NCBI GenBank assembly: GCA_036826475.1
Contig: DAISWG010000017.1
Coordinates: forward strand, 4,919-68,918
Reading direction: 5' to 3'
DNA: 64,000 nucleotides
Source of the DNA: Miltoncostaea sp036826475
GTDB taxonomy: Bacteria; Actinomycetota; Thermoleophilia; Miltoncostaeales; Miltoncostaeaceae
The translations under genes were made by a program, and so were the position numbers. Of this stretch, positions 41,649-50,339 are shown one piece after another (position 1 is the stretch's first letter; each line of letters opens with the position of its first letter). The notes under the pieces are model-generated. The model was not told the DNA's origin, did no database searches, and was given only the letters and a program-made list of their open reading frames with translations.

Positions 41649-43124
41649 TCAGGCCGCGGTCGCCTCGGGTGCCGCCTCCGGCGAGGCCTCCGCCTCCTGC
41701 GGCCGTCCCGGGCGGACGAGCGCCAGCACCGCGAGCGCGCCGGCCACGGCCAACGCCACCGACGCGTAGAGCGCGAGCTGGAATCCCTCGGTGAGCGCCT
41801 CCGGCTGCGACGTGCCCGTCGCCAGCAGGTCGCCGGTGCGGGTGATCGCCAGCGTCGACATGATCGCCGTGCCGAGCGCCCCGCCGATCTGCTGCGTGGT
41901 GTTCGACAGCCCGGACGCCAGGCCGGCGTCGCGCCCCGAGACGCCCTCGAGCGCCCCGATCGAGAACGCCACGAACGCCAGCCCCAGGCCGAACCCGGAG
42001 AGCAGGAAGCCGGGCATCAGGTCGGACACGTACTCGCCGCCCACCGGCACCTGCGCCAGCAGCAGCACGCCGACGGCGAACGCGAGCAGCCCCACGACCA
42101 TCGGGAGCCGCGGGCCGATGCGGGTGACCAGGACCGACCCGCCGACCGACGAGATCAGCGCCGCCAGCGAGGTGGCCAGATACGCGAGCCCGGTCTCGAG
42201 CGGCGAGTACGCGGCCACCTGCTGCATGTAGAGGGTCATGATGAAGAACATCCCGAACATCGCCCCGCCCAGCGCGAAGCCGGCGACGTTCGAGCCGGTG
42301 ACCGCGCGGATGCGGAAGATCGAGAACGGCAGGATGGGCGCCTTCGAGCGCATCTCGATCGCCACGAAGACGGCCATGAGGGCGGCGGAGCCGGCCAGCC
42401 GGCCGATCGTGGTGGCCGAGGCCCAGCCCTCCGCCGACGCCTCCACCAGCGCGTAGACCAGCAGCGCGAGCGAGGCGGTGATGGTGACGCCGCCGGCGAT
42501 GTCGAAGCGCCGGTGGCCCGTGTCGGCCCGGCTCTCGCCGAGCAGGAACGGGGTCACGGCGATCACGGCCAGGCCGACCGGCACGTTCAGCAGGAAGATC
42601 CACTCCCAGCCGATCGTGTCGGTGAAGATGCCGCCCAGCAGCACGCCGACCGTGCCGCCCGACGCGCCGACGGCCCCCCAGACGCCCAGGGCGGTGTTGC
42701 GCTCGCGGCCCTCCGCGAACGTGGTCATCAGGATCGACAGCGCCGCGGGGGTCATCAGCGCGGCGCCGACGCCCTGGGCCGCGCGGGCGCCGATCAGGGT
42801 CGCCTCGCTGGTGGCGAGGCCCGCGACGAGCGACGCGGCGGCGAACAGGGCGACTCCGGTCACGAAGACGCGGCGGCGCCCGACGAGGTCGGCGATGCGC
42901 CCCCCGAGCAGCAGCAGGCCGCCGAAGGTGAGCGCGTAGGCGCTCACGACCCACTGCAGGTTGCGTGGCGAGAAGTCGAGGTCGGTCTGGATGGTGGGTA
43001 GAGCGACGTTCACGATCGCGACGTCCAGGATGACCATGAAGAACGCCGCGCAGAGCGCGACCAGGCCGAACCAGCGGCGGCGGTCGTGGGCGTCGGTCGC
43101 GGTGGCGTGTGCGGTGGTGCTCAT
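41649..43124 (-). CDS. DHA2-family MFS multidrug efflux transporter (EmrB/QacA-like)
   Basis: 491 aa from ATG 43124. Fourteen helices. The first is FMVILDVAIVNVALPTIQTDL, a strong DHA2 hallmark, followed by the motif A loop GGRIADLVGRRRVFV. Conserved segments GAVGASGGTVGVLLGG and the motif C glycine pattern identify a drug:H+ antiporter. The ATG overlaps the TGA of the upstream TetR gene (ATGA), so regulator and pump form one operon, a standard arrangement for TetR-controlled drug resistance. A perfect palindrome lies downstream. Confidence 0.93.
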   Translation of the reverse strand: MSTTAHATATDAHDRRRWFGLVALCAAFFMVILDVAIVNVALPTIQTDLDFSPRNLQWVVSAYALTFGGLLLLGGRIADLVGRRRVFVTGVALFAAASLVAGLATSEATLIGARAAQGVGAALMTPAALSILMTTFAEGRERNTALGVWGAVGASGGTVGVLLGGIFTDTIGWEWIFLLNVPVGLAVIAVTPFLLGESRADTGHRRFDIAGGVTITASLALLVYALVEASAEGWASATTIGRLAGSAALMAVFVAIEMRSKAPILPFSIFRIRAVTGSNVAGFALGGAMFGMFFIMTLYMQQVAAYSPLETGLAYLATSLAALISSVGGSVLVTRIGPRLPMVVGLLAFAVGVLLLAQVPVGGEYVSDLMPGFLLSGFGLGLAFVAFSIGALEGVSGRDAGLASGLSNTTQQIGGALGTAIMSTLAITRTGDLLATGTSQPEALTEGFQLALYASVALAVAGALAVLALVRPGRPQEAEASPEAAPEATAA

Positions 43125-43762
43125 GTCGTGCTCCTCTCTCCCGCCCGCAGGGGCGGGGTCAGTGACGGTGGCTCGGCGCCGATCAGCCGGAAGGCCAGCG
43201 GGACCAGGTCCGCGATCAGGTCCGGGTCGTGCGCGGCGCGGACCATCACGGACAGCCCCTCGATGTAGGTGAGGAGCGCCCGCGCGGCCTGCGCGGTGTC
43301 GATCGGCGCGATGTCGCCGGCGGCGACGGCGTCGTCCAGCGCGATGCGCAGCAGCCCGGCCCAGTCCTCGAACAGGTGCTCGAGGCGCTCCCGCAGCACC
43401 GGGTCGACGCCGGACATCTCGACGGCGAGGCTCCCGAACGCGCATCCGCACGCGCCGGTCGCGGCCTTCAGGTCGTACTGCTCCTGGAGGCCCTGCTCGA
43501 GGAGCGCCCGCAGGCGCTCCAGGGGTGGCAGCCCGCACGTCATGAGGGCGTCGATCCGGCCGCGGTCGCCGTGCTCCCAGCGGTCGTCGATGACCGCGAG
43601 CGCGAGGTCCTGCTTCGAGGGGAAGAAGTGGTAGAAGCTCCCCTTCCGCACCCCGGCCTCGGCGCAGATCTCCCCCACGCCGACGTCGGTGTAGCTGCGG
43701 CGGTGCCACAGGTCACCGGCCGCCTCGATCAGTCGCTCGCGTGCATCGCTCGTTCGTCCCAC
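43121..43762 (-). CDS. TetR/AcrR family transcriptional repressor of the efflux pump
   Basis: 213 aa from GTG 43762 (AGGAG about 10 nt upstream). An upstream in-frame TTG at 43795 would place the start over the operator, so it is less likely. The helix-turn-helix domain contains ERLIEAAGDLWHRRSYTDVGVGEICAEAGVRKGSFYHFF, the classic TetR form. The C-terminal half is a ligand-binding helical domain. It is co-transcribed with the DHA2 pump. An inverted repeat at 43783-43807 just upstream is a probable self-operator. Confidence 0.92.
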   Translation of the reverse strand: MGRTSDARERLIEAAGDLWHRRSYTDVGVGEICAEAGVRKGSFYHFFPSKQDLALAVIDDRWEHGDRGRIDALMTCGLPPLERLRALLEQGLQEQYDLKAATGACGCAFGSLAVEMSGVDPVLRERLEHLFEDWAGLLRIALDDAVAAGDIAPIDTAQAARALLTYIEGLSVMVRAAHDPDLIADLVPLAFRLIGAEPPSLTPPLRAGERSTT

Positions 43763-43782
43763 GGGTATCGTGCTCCTGGTTA

Positions 43783-43807
43783 GACGACCGGTCAACTATC
43801 GGTCGTC
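43783..43807. promoter_or_regulatory. Probable TetR operator upstream of the TetR-pump operon
   Basis: GACGACCG (43783-43790) and CGGTCGTC (43800-43807) are perfect inverted repeats with a 9-nt spacer. The minus-strand promoter element TTGACC overlaps the spacer, so repressor binding here would block the -35 region. This is consistent with TetR autoregulation; the binding protein is inferred. Confidence 0.65.
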
Positions 43808-43846
43808 GCAGCGACGCCCGTCAATCCCCCGACGGGGTGACGCGCG

Positions 43847-44737
43847 TCAGGCGGCGGTGCGCGCGCGCTCGGCCAGCACCAGCGCGCCGGCAGCCCCGGC
43901 CCCGGCGCCGAGGCCGGGCGGGACCACGAAGCCGGCGGCCGCCTGCTCCGGCAGCCCGGGGTATCCCGCCAGCGCATCGGCCAGACGCGTCCGGAGCGCG
44001 GGCATCAGCCCCGGCAACCCGGCGACGCCGCCGCCCAGGACGATCCGCTCCGGGGCGAGCGCATAGACGACGTTCCGCAGTCCCGCCGCCAGGTAGTGGG
44101 CCTCGATGGCGACGGCGCGCTCCAGGTCGGGGCCGGCGAGCTCCTCGGCCGGCATCCCCCACCGCGCGGCCATCGCGGGTCCGCAGGCCATGCCCTCCAG
44201 GCAGTCGCCGTGGAAGGGGCAGATGCCGGGGAAGTCGTCGCCCGGGAGCCGGGTCACGCTCACATGCCCCATCTCCGGGTGCGGCAGCCCGTGGACGGGC
44301 GCGCCGTCCACAACGGCCCCGCCGCCGATGCCGGTGCCCACCGTGACGTAGACGAAGGTCCGCAGCCCGCGGGCCGCGCCCAGGCGGCCCTCGCCGAGCG
44401 CGGCGCCGGTTACGTCGGTGTCGACGCCGACGGGGACGGCGAGGGCGTCGCGGAGCGGGCCGACCAGGTCGGTGCCCGACCAGCCGGGCTTCGGGGTGGT
44501 GGTGATGCAGCCGTGGCGCGGGTGGCCCGGGCGCAGCTCGAGCGGGCCGAACGACGCGATCCCGAGGGCGTCGATGGCGTGGCCGTCGGCGGCGGCGTCG
44601 CGGAAGAAGGCGACGGCGTCGGCGATCGTGGCGGCGGGGTCGCGGGTGGGGAAGCGCGCCTCGCGGGCGATCCGGTCCGGCGACGGGCCCACGACGCAGA
44701 CGAACTTGGTGCCGCCGGCCTCGATGCCTCCGAGCAT
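43847..44737 (-). CDS. ROK-family fructokinase
   Basis: 296 aa from ATG 44737. It begins MLGGIEAGGTKFVCVVG, the ATP-binding DxGGT-like start of ROK sugar kinases in the fructokinase branch. The zinc motif HPEMGHVSVTRLPGDDFPGICPFHGDCLEGMACGPA (His, Cys, His, Cys pattern) is diagnostic of ROK fructokinases. It phosphorylates fructose to fructose-6-phosphate. The divergent gene 58 bp away is a sucrose phosphorylase, which releases fructose, so the pair forms a sucrose utilisation module with shared promoter region. Confidence 0.9.
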   Translation of the reverse strand: MLGGIEAGGTKFVCVVGPSPDRIAREARFPTRDPAATIADAVAFFRDAAADGHAIDALGIASFGPLELRPGHPRHGCITTTPKPGWSGTDLVGPLRDALAVPVGVDTDVTGAALGEGRLGAARGLRTFVYVTVGTGIGGGAVVDGAPVHGLPHPEMGHVSVTRLPGDDFPGICPFHGDCLEGMACGPAMAARWGMPAEELAGPDLERAVAIEAHYLAAGLRNVVYALAPERIVLGGGVAGLPGLMPALRTRLADALAGYPGLPEQAAAGFVVPPGLGAGAGAAGALVLAERARTAA

Positions 44738-44795
44738 GGTCGGGTCAGCGTATGGGATCCGCCGTACCCCGCGGAGGGGGTAACGTCCACCCGCG

Positions 44796-46256
44796 ATGCG
44801 CTCGGGCGCCCACCTGATCGCCTATGCCGACCGCCTGGCGGGATCGCTGCCCGGGCTGCGGGCCCTGCTGGACGGCCCCCTGGCGGGCGTGTTCGCAGGG
44901 GTGCACGTGCTGCCGTTCTTCACGCCGTTCGACGGCGCCGACGCCGGGTTCGACCCGATCGACCACACCGCGGTCGACCCGCGCCTGGGGGGCTGGGACG
45001 ACGTGCGGGCGCTCGCCGCGACGCACGAGGTGATGGCCGACGCGATCGTGAACCACGTGAGCTCGGAGTCGCCGCAGTTCCGCGACTGGCTCGCCCACGG
45101 CGACCGCTCGGCCCACGCCGGCATGTTCCTGACGCTGGGCGGGGCGTACCCGGACGGCGTGACCGAGCGGGAGCTGCTGCGCATCTACCGCCCGCGGCCG
45201 GGACTGCCGTTCACGCCGGTGACGCTCGCCGACGGGACGCGCCGCCTGGCGTGGACCACGTTCACCGCCCGGCAGATGGACATCGACGTGGCCCACCCGC
45301 AGGGGCGCGCGTACCTGCGGGAGGTGCTCGGGGCGCTGGCTGCGGGCGGGGTGTCGGTGGTGCGGATGGACGCGGTGGGCTACGCGGTGAAGACGCCGGG
45401 GACCAGCTCGTTCATGACGCCCGAGACGTTCGCGTTCATCGCGTCGCTCACCGGGGAGGCGCGGGCGCTGGGGCTGGAGGTGCTGGTGGAGGTGCACTCC
45501 CACTGGCGCCGCCAGGTGGAGATCGCGCGCCACGTCGACCTGGTCTACGACTTCGCGCTGCCGCCCCTGGTGCTCCACGCGCTCACCTCGGGCGACGGCG
45601 CGCCGCTGTGGGCGTGGTGGGAGGCCCGGCCGCGCAACGCGGTGACGGTGCTGGACACGCACGACGGCATCGGCGTGGTCGACGTCGGCGCCGACCGGAC
45701 GGACCGCTCGCAGGCCGGGCTGCTGGACGACGCCCGGATCGACGCCCTGGTGCGGGCCATCCACGCCAACTCGGGGGGCGCGAGCGCCCGGGCGACGGGT
45801 GCCGCGGCCTCCAACGTGGACCTCTACCAGGTCAACTGCACCTTCTACGACGCCCTGGGCCGCGACGATGCCCGCTACCTCCTGGCGCGGGCGCTCCAGC
45901 TGTTCACGCCCGGCCACCCGCAGGTCTACTACGTGGGGCTGCTGGCGGGCGGCAACGACATGGACCTGCTGGAGCGGACGAACGTGGGGCGCGACGTGAA
46001 CCGCCACCACTACACCCCCGACGAGGTGCTCCGTGCGCTGGAGCGCCCGATGGTGCGGGCGCAGCTCGACCTGCTGCGGGCCCGCTCGAGCCCCGCCTTC
46101 GCGGGCGAGTGGTCGGTCACGGGATCCGACGCCGCGCCGCAGCTGCGCTTCCGCGGCCCCGGCGGCGAGGCCACCCTGACGTGCGACCTGCACACCGCGG
46201 AGTTCGAGGCGGTGGTGCGGGACGCCGAGGGCGAGCGGCGGATCGGTGGGCCGTAG
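44796..46256 (+). CDS. Sucrose phosphorylase (GH13 subfamily 18)
   Basis: 486 aa from ATG 44796. Conserved GH13 blocks: FTPFDGADAGFDPIDHTAVDP, DAIVNHVSSESPQFRDW, the catalytic nucleophile VVRMDAVGYAVKTPGTSSFM, the acid LEVLVEVHSHWRRQVE and TVLDTHDGIGVVDVG. The VGYAVKTPGTSSFM and EVHSHWRR wording is specific to sucrose/glucosylglycerate phosphorylases rather than amylases. It splits sucrose with phosphate to glucose-1-phosphate and fructose in the cytoplasm. Head-to-head with fructokinase (58 bp apart). Sucrose-6-phosphate phosphorylase is an alternative. Confidence 0.87.
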   Translation: MRSGAHLIAYADRLAGSLPGLRALLDGPLAGVFAGVHVLPFFTPFDGADAGFDPIDHTAVDPRLGGWDDVRALAATHEVMADAIVNHVSSESPQFRDWLAHGDRSAHAGMFLTLGGAYPDGVTERELLRIYRPRPGLPFTPVTLADGTRRLAWTTFTARQMDIDVAHPQGRAYLREVLGALAAGGVSVVRMDAVGYAVKTPGTSSFMTPETFAFIASLTGEARALGLEVLVEVHSHWRRQVEIARHVDLVYDFALPPLVLHALTSGDGAPLWAWWEARPRNAVTVLDTHDGIGVVDVGADRTDRSQAGLLDDARIDALVRAIHANSGGASARATGAAASNVDLYQVNCTFYDALGRDDARYLLARALQLFTPGHPQVYYVGLLAGGNDMDLLERTNVGRDVNRHHYTPDEVLRALERPMVRAQLDLLRARSSPAFAGEWSVTGSDAAPQLRFRGPGGEATLTCDLHTAEFEAVVRDAEGERRIGGP

Positions 46257-46293
46257 GAGGCGCACAGCCGGCCGCAAGTAGCGTGGAAAATCG

Positions 46294-47145
46294 ATGGATA
46301 TCGCGCGACAATCGGGGGCCCGCCTGACGGAGCCCCGCCGCGTGATCACCATCGGTCAGCGCCTCTCCGACCAGCGCCGCCGGCGCGGCCTGACCCTGGA
46401 GGAGTGCGAGGCCGCGACGCACATCCGCGGCCGGCACCTGATCGCGCTGGAGGAGGGCCGGCCGGAGGACATCCCCGACGCGGCGTACGCGCGCCTGTTC
46501 CTCCGCGGCTACGCCACGTTCCTGGAGCTGGAGGCGGACGCGCTGGTGGCGGAGCTCGACGAGCGCACGGGCGTGCGCCCGCCGCTGGAGGAGCACCGTG
46601 TGGTGCCGCTGGAGCTCGGACCGGCCGGCCGCACCCAGGAGCTGCGGCGGTGGCTGGTGCAACCCCGCCGGCGGTCGCGGCGGCGGGAGGCGACGTGGGG
46701 CGCGATCGGCCTGCTCGGCGCGCTCGCCCTGGTCGTCTGGCTGGGCGCCCGCTCGGGTCCCTCGGGGCAGCCCGCCGACATCCGTGCCGACGTCCCGGTG
46801 ACCGCACCGAAGCCGGCGGCGGCGCCGGCCGCGACGACGACCGCGCCCACCCGACCCGCGCCACGGCGCGTCGGCCTGGTGCTGACCGGCACCGGAGCGA
46901 GCGGGTCGTGGGTGCGGGTCGCGCGGGGCGGTCCCGCGGGCCCGGTGTCGTGGGAGGGCACCCTCGGCCCCGGACAGCGGGTCCGGCTGCCGGTGTCCGG
47001 GACGCTGGCGCTGCGCGTCGGCTGGGCCCCGTCGCTGCAGGTCTCCCTCGGAGGCCGTGACGTCCGCCTGACGGGCGGCACCGGCGACTACCTGGTGACC
47101 CGCACGGCAATCACGCCGGCGGGCGGCCCGTCAGCCCCGCTCTGA
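46294..47145 (+). CDS. RodZ-like protein: HTH domain, membrane helix, C-terminal DUF4115-like domain
   Basis: This 283-aa protein starts at ATG 46294. The N-terminal helix-turn-helix (residues 22-90) is of the RodZ/HTH_25 type: GQRLSDQRRRRGLTLEECEAATHIRGRHLIALEEGR and YARLFLRGYATFLELEAD. A single membrane helix follows (about 138-152), then a Pro/Ala/Thr linker and a beta-rich extracytoplasmic domain. RodZ links the MreB cytoskeleton to cell-shape enzymes, or acts in shape-related regulation. No mreB is in this window, so the role is by family only. Confidence 0.85.
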   Translation: MDIARQSGARLTEPRRVITIGQRLSDQRRRRGLTLEECEAATHIRGRHLIALEEGRPEDIPDAAYARLFLRGYATFLELEADALVAELDERTGVRPPLEEHRVVPLELGPAGRTQELRRWLVQPRRRSRRREATWGAIGLLGALALVVWLGARSGPSGQPADIRADVPVTAPKPAAAPAATTTAPTRPAPRRVGLVLTGTGASGSWVRVARGGPAGPVSWEGTLGPGQRVRLPVSGTLALRVGWAPSLQVSLGGRDVRLTGGTGDYLVTRTAITPAGGPSAPL

Positions 47146-47637
47146 GCCGCCGTGCAGCGCCCGCACGGCCCTTGTGCCGTTCAGCTCCTCGAGGAGCGCG
47201 CGCAGCCGGTCGAGGCGGCCGGGGCCCAGCTCGTCCTCCCATTCGCGCTCGACCGCGCGCACCGTTCCGCGGATGCTGCGCGCCACGGCGTCGCCCCGCC
47301 GCGTCAGGTGCACCCGCTTGGACCGCCGGTCCCCGGGGTCGTCCGCGCGGACGAGGTAGCCGAGGCGCTCCAGCTCGCCCAGCAGGTAGTTCATCGCCTG
47401 GCGGCTCATCCGAGTCTCCCGCGCCAGGTCGGAGGGCCGGCGGCCGTCCGGGCCGGGCCAGCGGAGCACCGGAAGGTGCGCCGCGTTGAGGTCGGCGAAC
47501 CCGTCGGCATGCAGCCCGTCGAGGACCCGGGCCATCAACGCGTCGAGTGGCATCCGCAGCAGCGCCCCCATCAGGGGGGGCCGCGCGGGCGTCTCGGAGG
47601 CATCTGTCAAGGGACTTGACGACATCGACGCGCCCAT
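47131..47637 (-). CDS. MarR-family transcriptional regulator
   Basis: 168 aa from ATG 47637 (a second ATG at 47625 and others are possible; the ribosome site is weak). The winged helix is visible: LPVLRWPGPDGRRPSDLARETRMSRQAMNYLLGELERLGYLVRADDPGDRRSKRVHLTRRG, the MarR wing included. It is divergent from a small cupin gene and two near-identical GTCAAG...CTTGAC palindromes lie between the starts. Its 3' end overlaps that of the RodZ gene by 15 bp. Confidence 0.87.
   Translation of the reverse strand: MGASMSSSPLTDASETPARPPLMGALLRMPLDALMARVLDGLHADGFADLNAAHLPVLRWPGPDGRRPSDLARETRMSRQAMNYLLGELERLGYLVRADDPGDRRSKRVHLTRRGDAVARSIRGTVRAVEREWEDELGPGRLDRLRALLEELNGTRAVRALHGGSERG
47606..47620. promoter_or_regulatory. 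Operator 1, GTCAAG-GGA-CTTGAC
   Basis: A perfect 6-bp inverted repeat with a 3-nt spacer. It lies inside the 5' part of the MarR frame if the upstream ATG is used, and overlaps a plus-strand TTGACG -35 element (47616-47621) with TACCAT at 47640-47645 as -10. It is well placed to repress the cupin promoter. Confidence 0.75.
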
Positions 47638-47646
47638 CGTACCATC

Positions 47647-47661
47647 GTCAAGTCACTTTAC
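47647..47661. promoter_or_regulatory. Operator 2, GTCAAG-TCA-CTTTAC
   Basis: Same architecture as operator 1 with one mismatch in the right arm. A further GTCAAG half-site lies at 47662-47667. The pair sits between the divergent starts and overlaps the predicted transcription start of the cupin gene. Confidence 0.7.
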
Positions 47662-47680
47662 GTCAAGCGGGAGGGGTGCG

Positions 47681-48127
47681 ATGCACGCCACGGGCACGGT
47701 CATCCACGCGGGACCCGTCGGGATCCGCTTCCTCGTCGAGCCGGAGGAGTCCGGCGGCAGCGTCAGCGTGCTCGAGGGGCGCGTGCCTCCCGACGTCCGG
47801 ACGCCGGCGCCGCACAGCCACGACGGGTTCGAGGAGACGATCTACGGGCTCGAGGGCGTCTCGACATGGACGGTCGACGGCCGGGCGCACGACGTGGGAC
47901 CGGGTGAGGCGCTGTGCATCCGCCGCGGCGAGGTGCACGCGTTCAGCAACCACGGCGACCGGGACGCCGTGTTCCTGGCGATCGCCACCCCGGGGCTGTT
48001 CGGTCCGTCCTACTTCCTGGAGATCGGCGAGGTGATGGCGGCTGCCGGGGGTGGTCCGCCCGACATGGCCGCGATCTTCGACGTCATGCGCCGCCACGGC
48101 CTCACGCCCGCACCGCCGGCCGCGTAG
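47681..48127 (+). CDS. Cupin domain protein under MarR control
   Basis: 148 aa from ATG 47681 (GGGAGGGG upstream); a longer in-frame start at 47486 lies in the regulator gene and is discarded. Cupin motifs: PHSHDGFEETIYGLEG and RRGEVHAFSNHGDRDAVFLAI. The metal-binding histidines and glutamate of the first cupin motif are present, so a dioxygenase, isomerase or quercetinase-like role is possible. It is divergent from a MarR gene, which probably represses it. Substrate unknown. Confidence 0.8.
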   Translation: MHATGTVIHAGPVGIRFLVEPEESGGSVSVLEGRVPPDVRTPAPHSHDGFEETIYGLEGVSTWTVDGRAHDVGPGEALCIRRGEVHAFSNHGDRDAVFLAIATPGLFGPSYFLEIGEVMAAAGGGPPDMAAIFDVMRRHGLTPAPPAA

Positions 48128-48137
48128 GCGTCGTGGC

Positions 48138-48632
48138 TCAGCCGCCCCCGACCGAGCCGCCCCCGACGGGCGGCTCGGCGCTCCACGGGAACGTGATCCA
48201 GCGGTCGGTACGCCGCCACACGTAGTCGCAGCGCACCACCGAGCGGGGCTTCTCGTAGAGCACGGCGGTCCGCGCGGTCGCCACCTTGCCGCCGCAGAAC
48301 GCCTGCACCACCTCGAGGGTGAGGCCGGTGTCGGCGACGTCGTCGACGATCAGCAGGTCGGCGTCGCCGACGTCCACGAACTCGGGGACGGGCGGCAGCA
48401 CCATCGGCATCTCCAGCCGCTGGTCGACGTCGGTGTAGAACTCGACGTTCATCGTGTAGGCGTTCTTCACGCCCAGCGCGTAGCCGAGGGCCGCCGCCGG
48501 GATCAGGCCGCCGCGCGCGATGCCCAGGATGATGTCGGGCCGGTAGCCGTCGGCGTGCACCGCCTCCGCCAGGAAGCGGGCCGCCTCGCCCACCTGCTCC
48601 CAGCGCATCACCTCGGTGGGCACGGTGGTCAC
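48138..48632 (-). CDS. Phosphoribosyltransferase (xanthine/guanine type)
   Basis: This 164-aa protein starts at GTG 48632. The PRPP-binding motif LLIVDDVADTGLTLEVV is intact, with the N-terminal DIILGIARGGLIPAAALGYAL active-site region and a C-terminal beta strand RWITFPWS typical of Gpt-like enzymes. It would transfer ribose-5-phosphate from PRPP to a purine base in salvage. The adjoining gene on the same strand (48676-49770) lies 43 bp upstream, so both could share a transcript. Confidence 0.87.
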   Translation of the reverse strand: MTTVPTEVMRWEQVGEAARFLAEAVHADGYRPDIILGIARGGLIPAAALGYALGVKNAYTMNVEFYTDVDQRLEMPMVLPPVPEFVDVGDADLLIVDDVADTGLTLEVVQAFCGGKVATARTAVLYEKPRSVVRCDYVWRRTDRWITFPWSAEPPVGGGSVGGG

Positions 48633-48675
48633 GGCCGGGAGCCTACGGGGGCACCCGGACCCCCGTGCGGGGCCC

Positions 48676-49770
48676 TCACATCCGTCCCGCCGGGAGGCGC
48701 GTCAGCGCGAACGGCGATGCGTCGAGGGAGTGGGAGCCGCCGTCCAGGATCATCTCCGCGACCATCCGCCCGGTCGCAGGCGCCGTCAGCAGCCCCCACG
48801 AGCCGTGCGCGGTGGCCAGGTACGCGCCGGGCGCCCACGGCACCGGCCCGATCAGGGGCAGCCCGTCGACGGTGATCGCCCGGTAGCAGGCGGTGCGCGT
48901 CACCACCTCGGCGTCGCGGAGGACCGACGCGTGCACCCCCGCGATGCGGTGCAGCTCCCGCACGGACGCCTCGTCGGGGACGATGTCGCCCGGGTCGTCG
49001 GGCAGGGCGCCGTGCTCCGGGTGGCCCGTCACGTACACGGCGCCGCCGGGGCGCGGGTAGATCCGGAAGGTCACGCGGCGGCCGTCGGCGGCGACGAACT
49101 CGCTGAACACGACCTGGGCGGGCAGGTCGGCGCCCAGCACGGCGCTGGCCATCCGGGTGCCGAGCACCTGCGGCAGCGCCAGCCAGCGCTGGGCGCGGCT
49201 CGTCCAGGGCCCGAGCGCCAGCACCACCGCGTCGGCGGGCTCGTCGCGGCCGTCGACCGACACGCCGCGCACCGCGCCGGCGCCGTCGAAGCGCAGCCCG
49301 TCGACCACCCCGGTGCGGAGCTCGGCGCCGTGGGCGACGGCGTCCCCCATCACGGCCTCCGTGAACGCGCGGGGGATCACCTGCGCGGTGGTCCCGGGGC
49401 CGCCGATGACCTCGTGCGCCACCACGTTCCCGTCGAGCCAGCCGGGGTTTGGGAGGCGGCGGTGGCGCTCGAGGTCCTCCGCGTCGGCGGCGGCGGTCAT
49501 GAGGGCGTCGATGGGCCGGTACCCGATGCGGCCGGCGCCGAACTGGTCGGCGAGCTCCCGGTGGAGGGCGAACCCGGCGCGGCTGATCGCGTCGAGGGGG
49601 GTCCCGGCGCTCCAGTCGAGCGCGAGGAGGCCGGACGCCTTGCCCGAGGCGGCGGGGGCGACGCCGCCGCGGTCGATCACCAGGGGCGGCGACCCGCGGC
49701 GCGCGAGGGCACGCGCGATCGACGCGCCGATGACGCCGGCGCCGCAGATGACGATCCTGGTCGGGTCCAC
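48676..49770 (-). CDS. FAD-dependent glycine/D-amino acid oxidase-family oxidoreductase (DAO)
   Basis: 364 aa from GTG 49770. FAD-binding GxGxxG motif VICGAGVIGASIARALARRG at the N-terminus, with the acidic strand LVIDRGG after it. The C-terminus has the DAO fingerprint GPVPWAPGAYLATAHGSWGLLTAPATGRMVAEMI. It would oxidise an amine or amino acid with O2 or another acceptor. Substrate unknown. The frame extends to 49905, but no better start is in reach and the Rossmann motif begins right after GTG. Confidence 0.87.
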   Translation of the reverse strand: MDPTRIVICGAGVIGASIARALARRGSPPLVIDRGGVAPAASGKASGLLALDWSAGTPLDAISRAGFALHRELADQFGAGRIGYRPIDALMTAAADAEDLERHRRLPNPGWLDGNVVAHEVIGGPGTTAQVIPRAFTEAVMGDAVAHGAELRTGVVDGLRFDGAGAVRGVSVDGRDEPADAVVLALGPWTSRAQRWLALPQVLGTRMASAVLGADLPAQVVFSEFVAADGRRVTFRIYPRPGGAVYVTGHPEHGALPDDPGDIVPDEASVRELHRIAGVHASVLRDAEVVTRTACYRAITVDGLPLIGPVPWAPGAYLATAHGSWGLLTAPATGRMVAEMILDGGSHSLDASPFALTRLPAGRM

Positions 49771-49841
49771 CGGCGGCGATCGTAGTGGGGGCCTGGGCGG
49801 CCGTCCGGGGGACCCGCCGCGGACCCTGGCGTGCCCGGTGG

Positions 49842-50168
49842 CTAGGCCGGGGTGGCGGCGGGCCCGAGCCGCCCGTTGCGGGCGGCCCAGCGCTCGAACA
49901 CCCACGTGCCGAACGGCGGGACGCTCGCCAGGACCGCGAGCAGGCCGGTGCCGGTGCTCCAGCGCAGGGCGCCCCAGGTGGCGAGGGTCACCAGGAGGTA
50001 CGCCACGAAGATCGCGCCGTGCACGGGACCGAACACCTGCACGCCGATCTCGTGCTCGATCACGACGTACTTGAAGAACATCCCGATCAGCAGGCCCGCC
50101 CAGGAGATGGCCTCGGCGATGGCCACGACCTTGAAGCGGCCCTCGGGGGTACCGGGGAGGAGGGACAT
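49842..50168 (-). CDS. DUF3817 small membrane protein
   Basis: This 108-aa protein has ATG 50168. Three helices; the pattern FKVVAIAEAISWAGLLIGMFFKY followed by GPVHGAIFVAYLLVTLATWGALRW is the DUF3817 signature, common in actinobacteria. No function established. Divergent from the methyltransferase gene. Confidence 0.87.
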   Translation of the reverse strand: MSLLPGTPEGRFKVVAIAEAISWAGLLIGMFFKYVVIEHEIGVQVFGPVHGAIFVAYLLVTLATWGALRWSTGTGLLAVLASVPPFGTWVFERWAARNGRLGPAATPA

Positions 50169-50339
50169 GACCTCACGGTAGGCGGCCCGGACGACGCCCG
50201 GAAGCGACGGGCGTCGCCCCCGCCCGGGCGGACCGTCCCGAGGAGTCAGTCAGCCGCCTGGAAGGCTCGAACCGCTGGGACTCGGACATCGGGACCTCTG
50301 CTCGGAGGGGTTCGGGTCGTGCATTCTCCCTGAACCGTG

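Noticed and set aside
50231..50320. GGCTCGAACCG stretch resembling a T-arm
   Set aside because: No acceptor stem, anticodon arm or D-arm could be folded around it.
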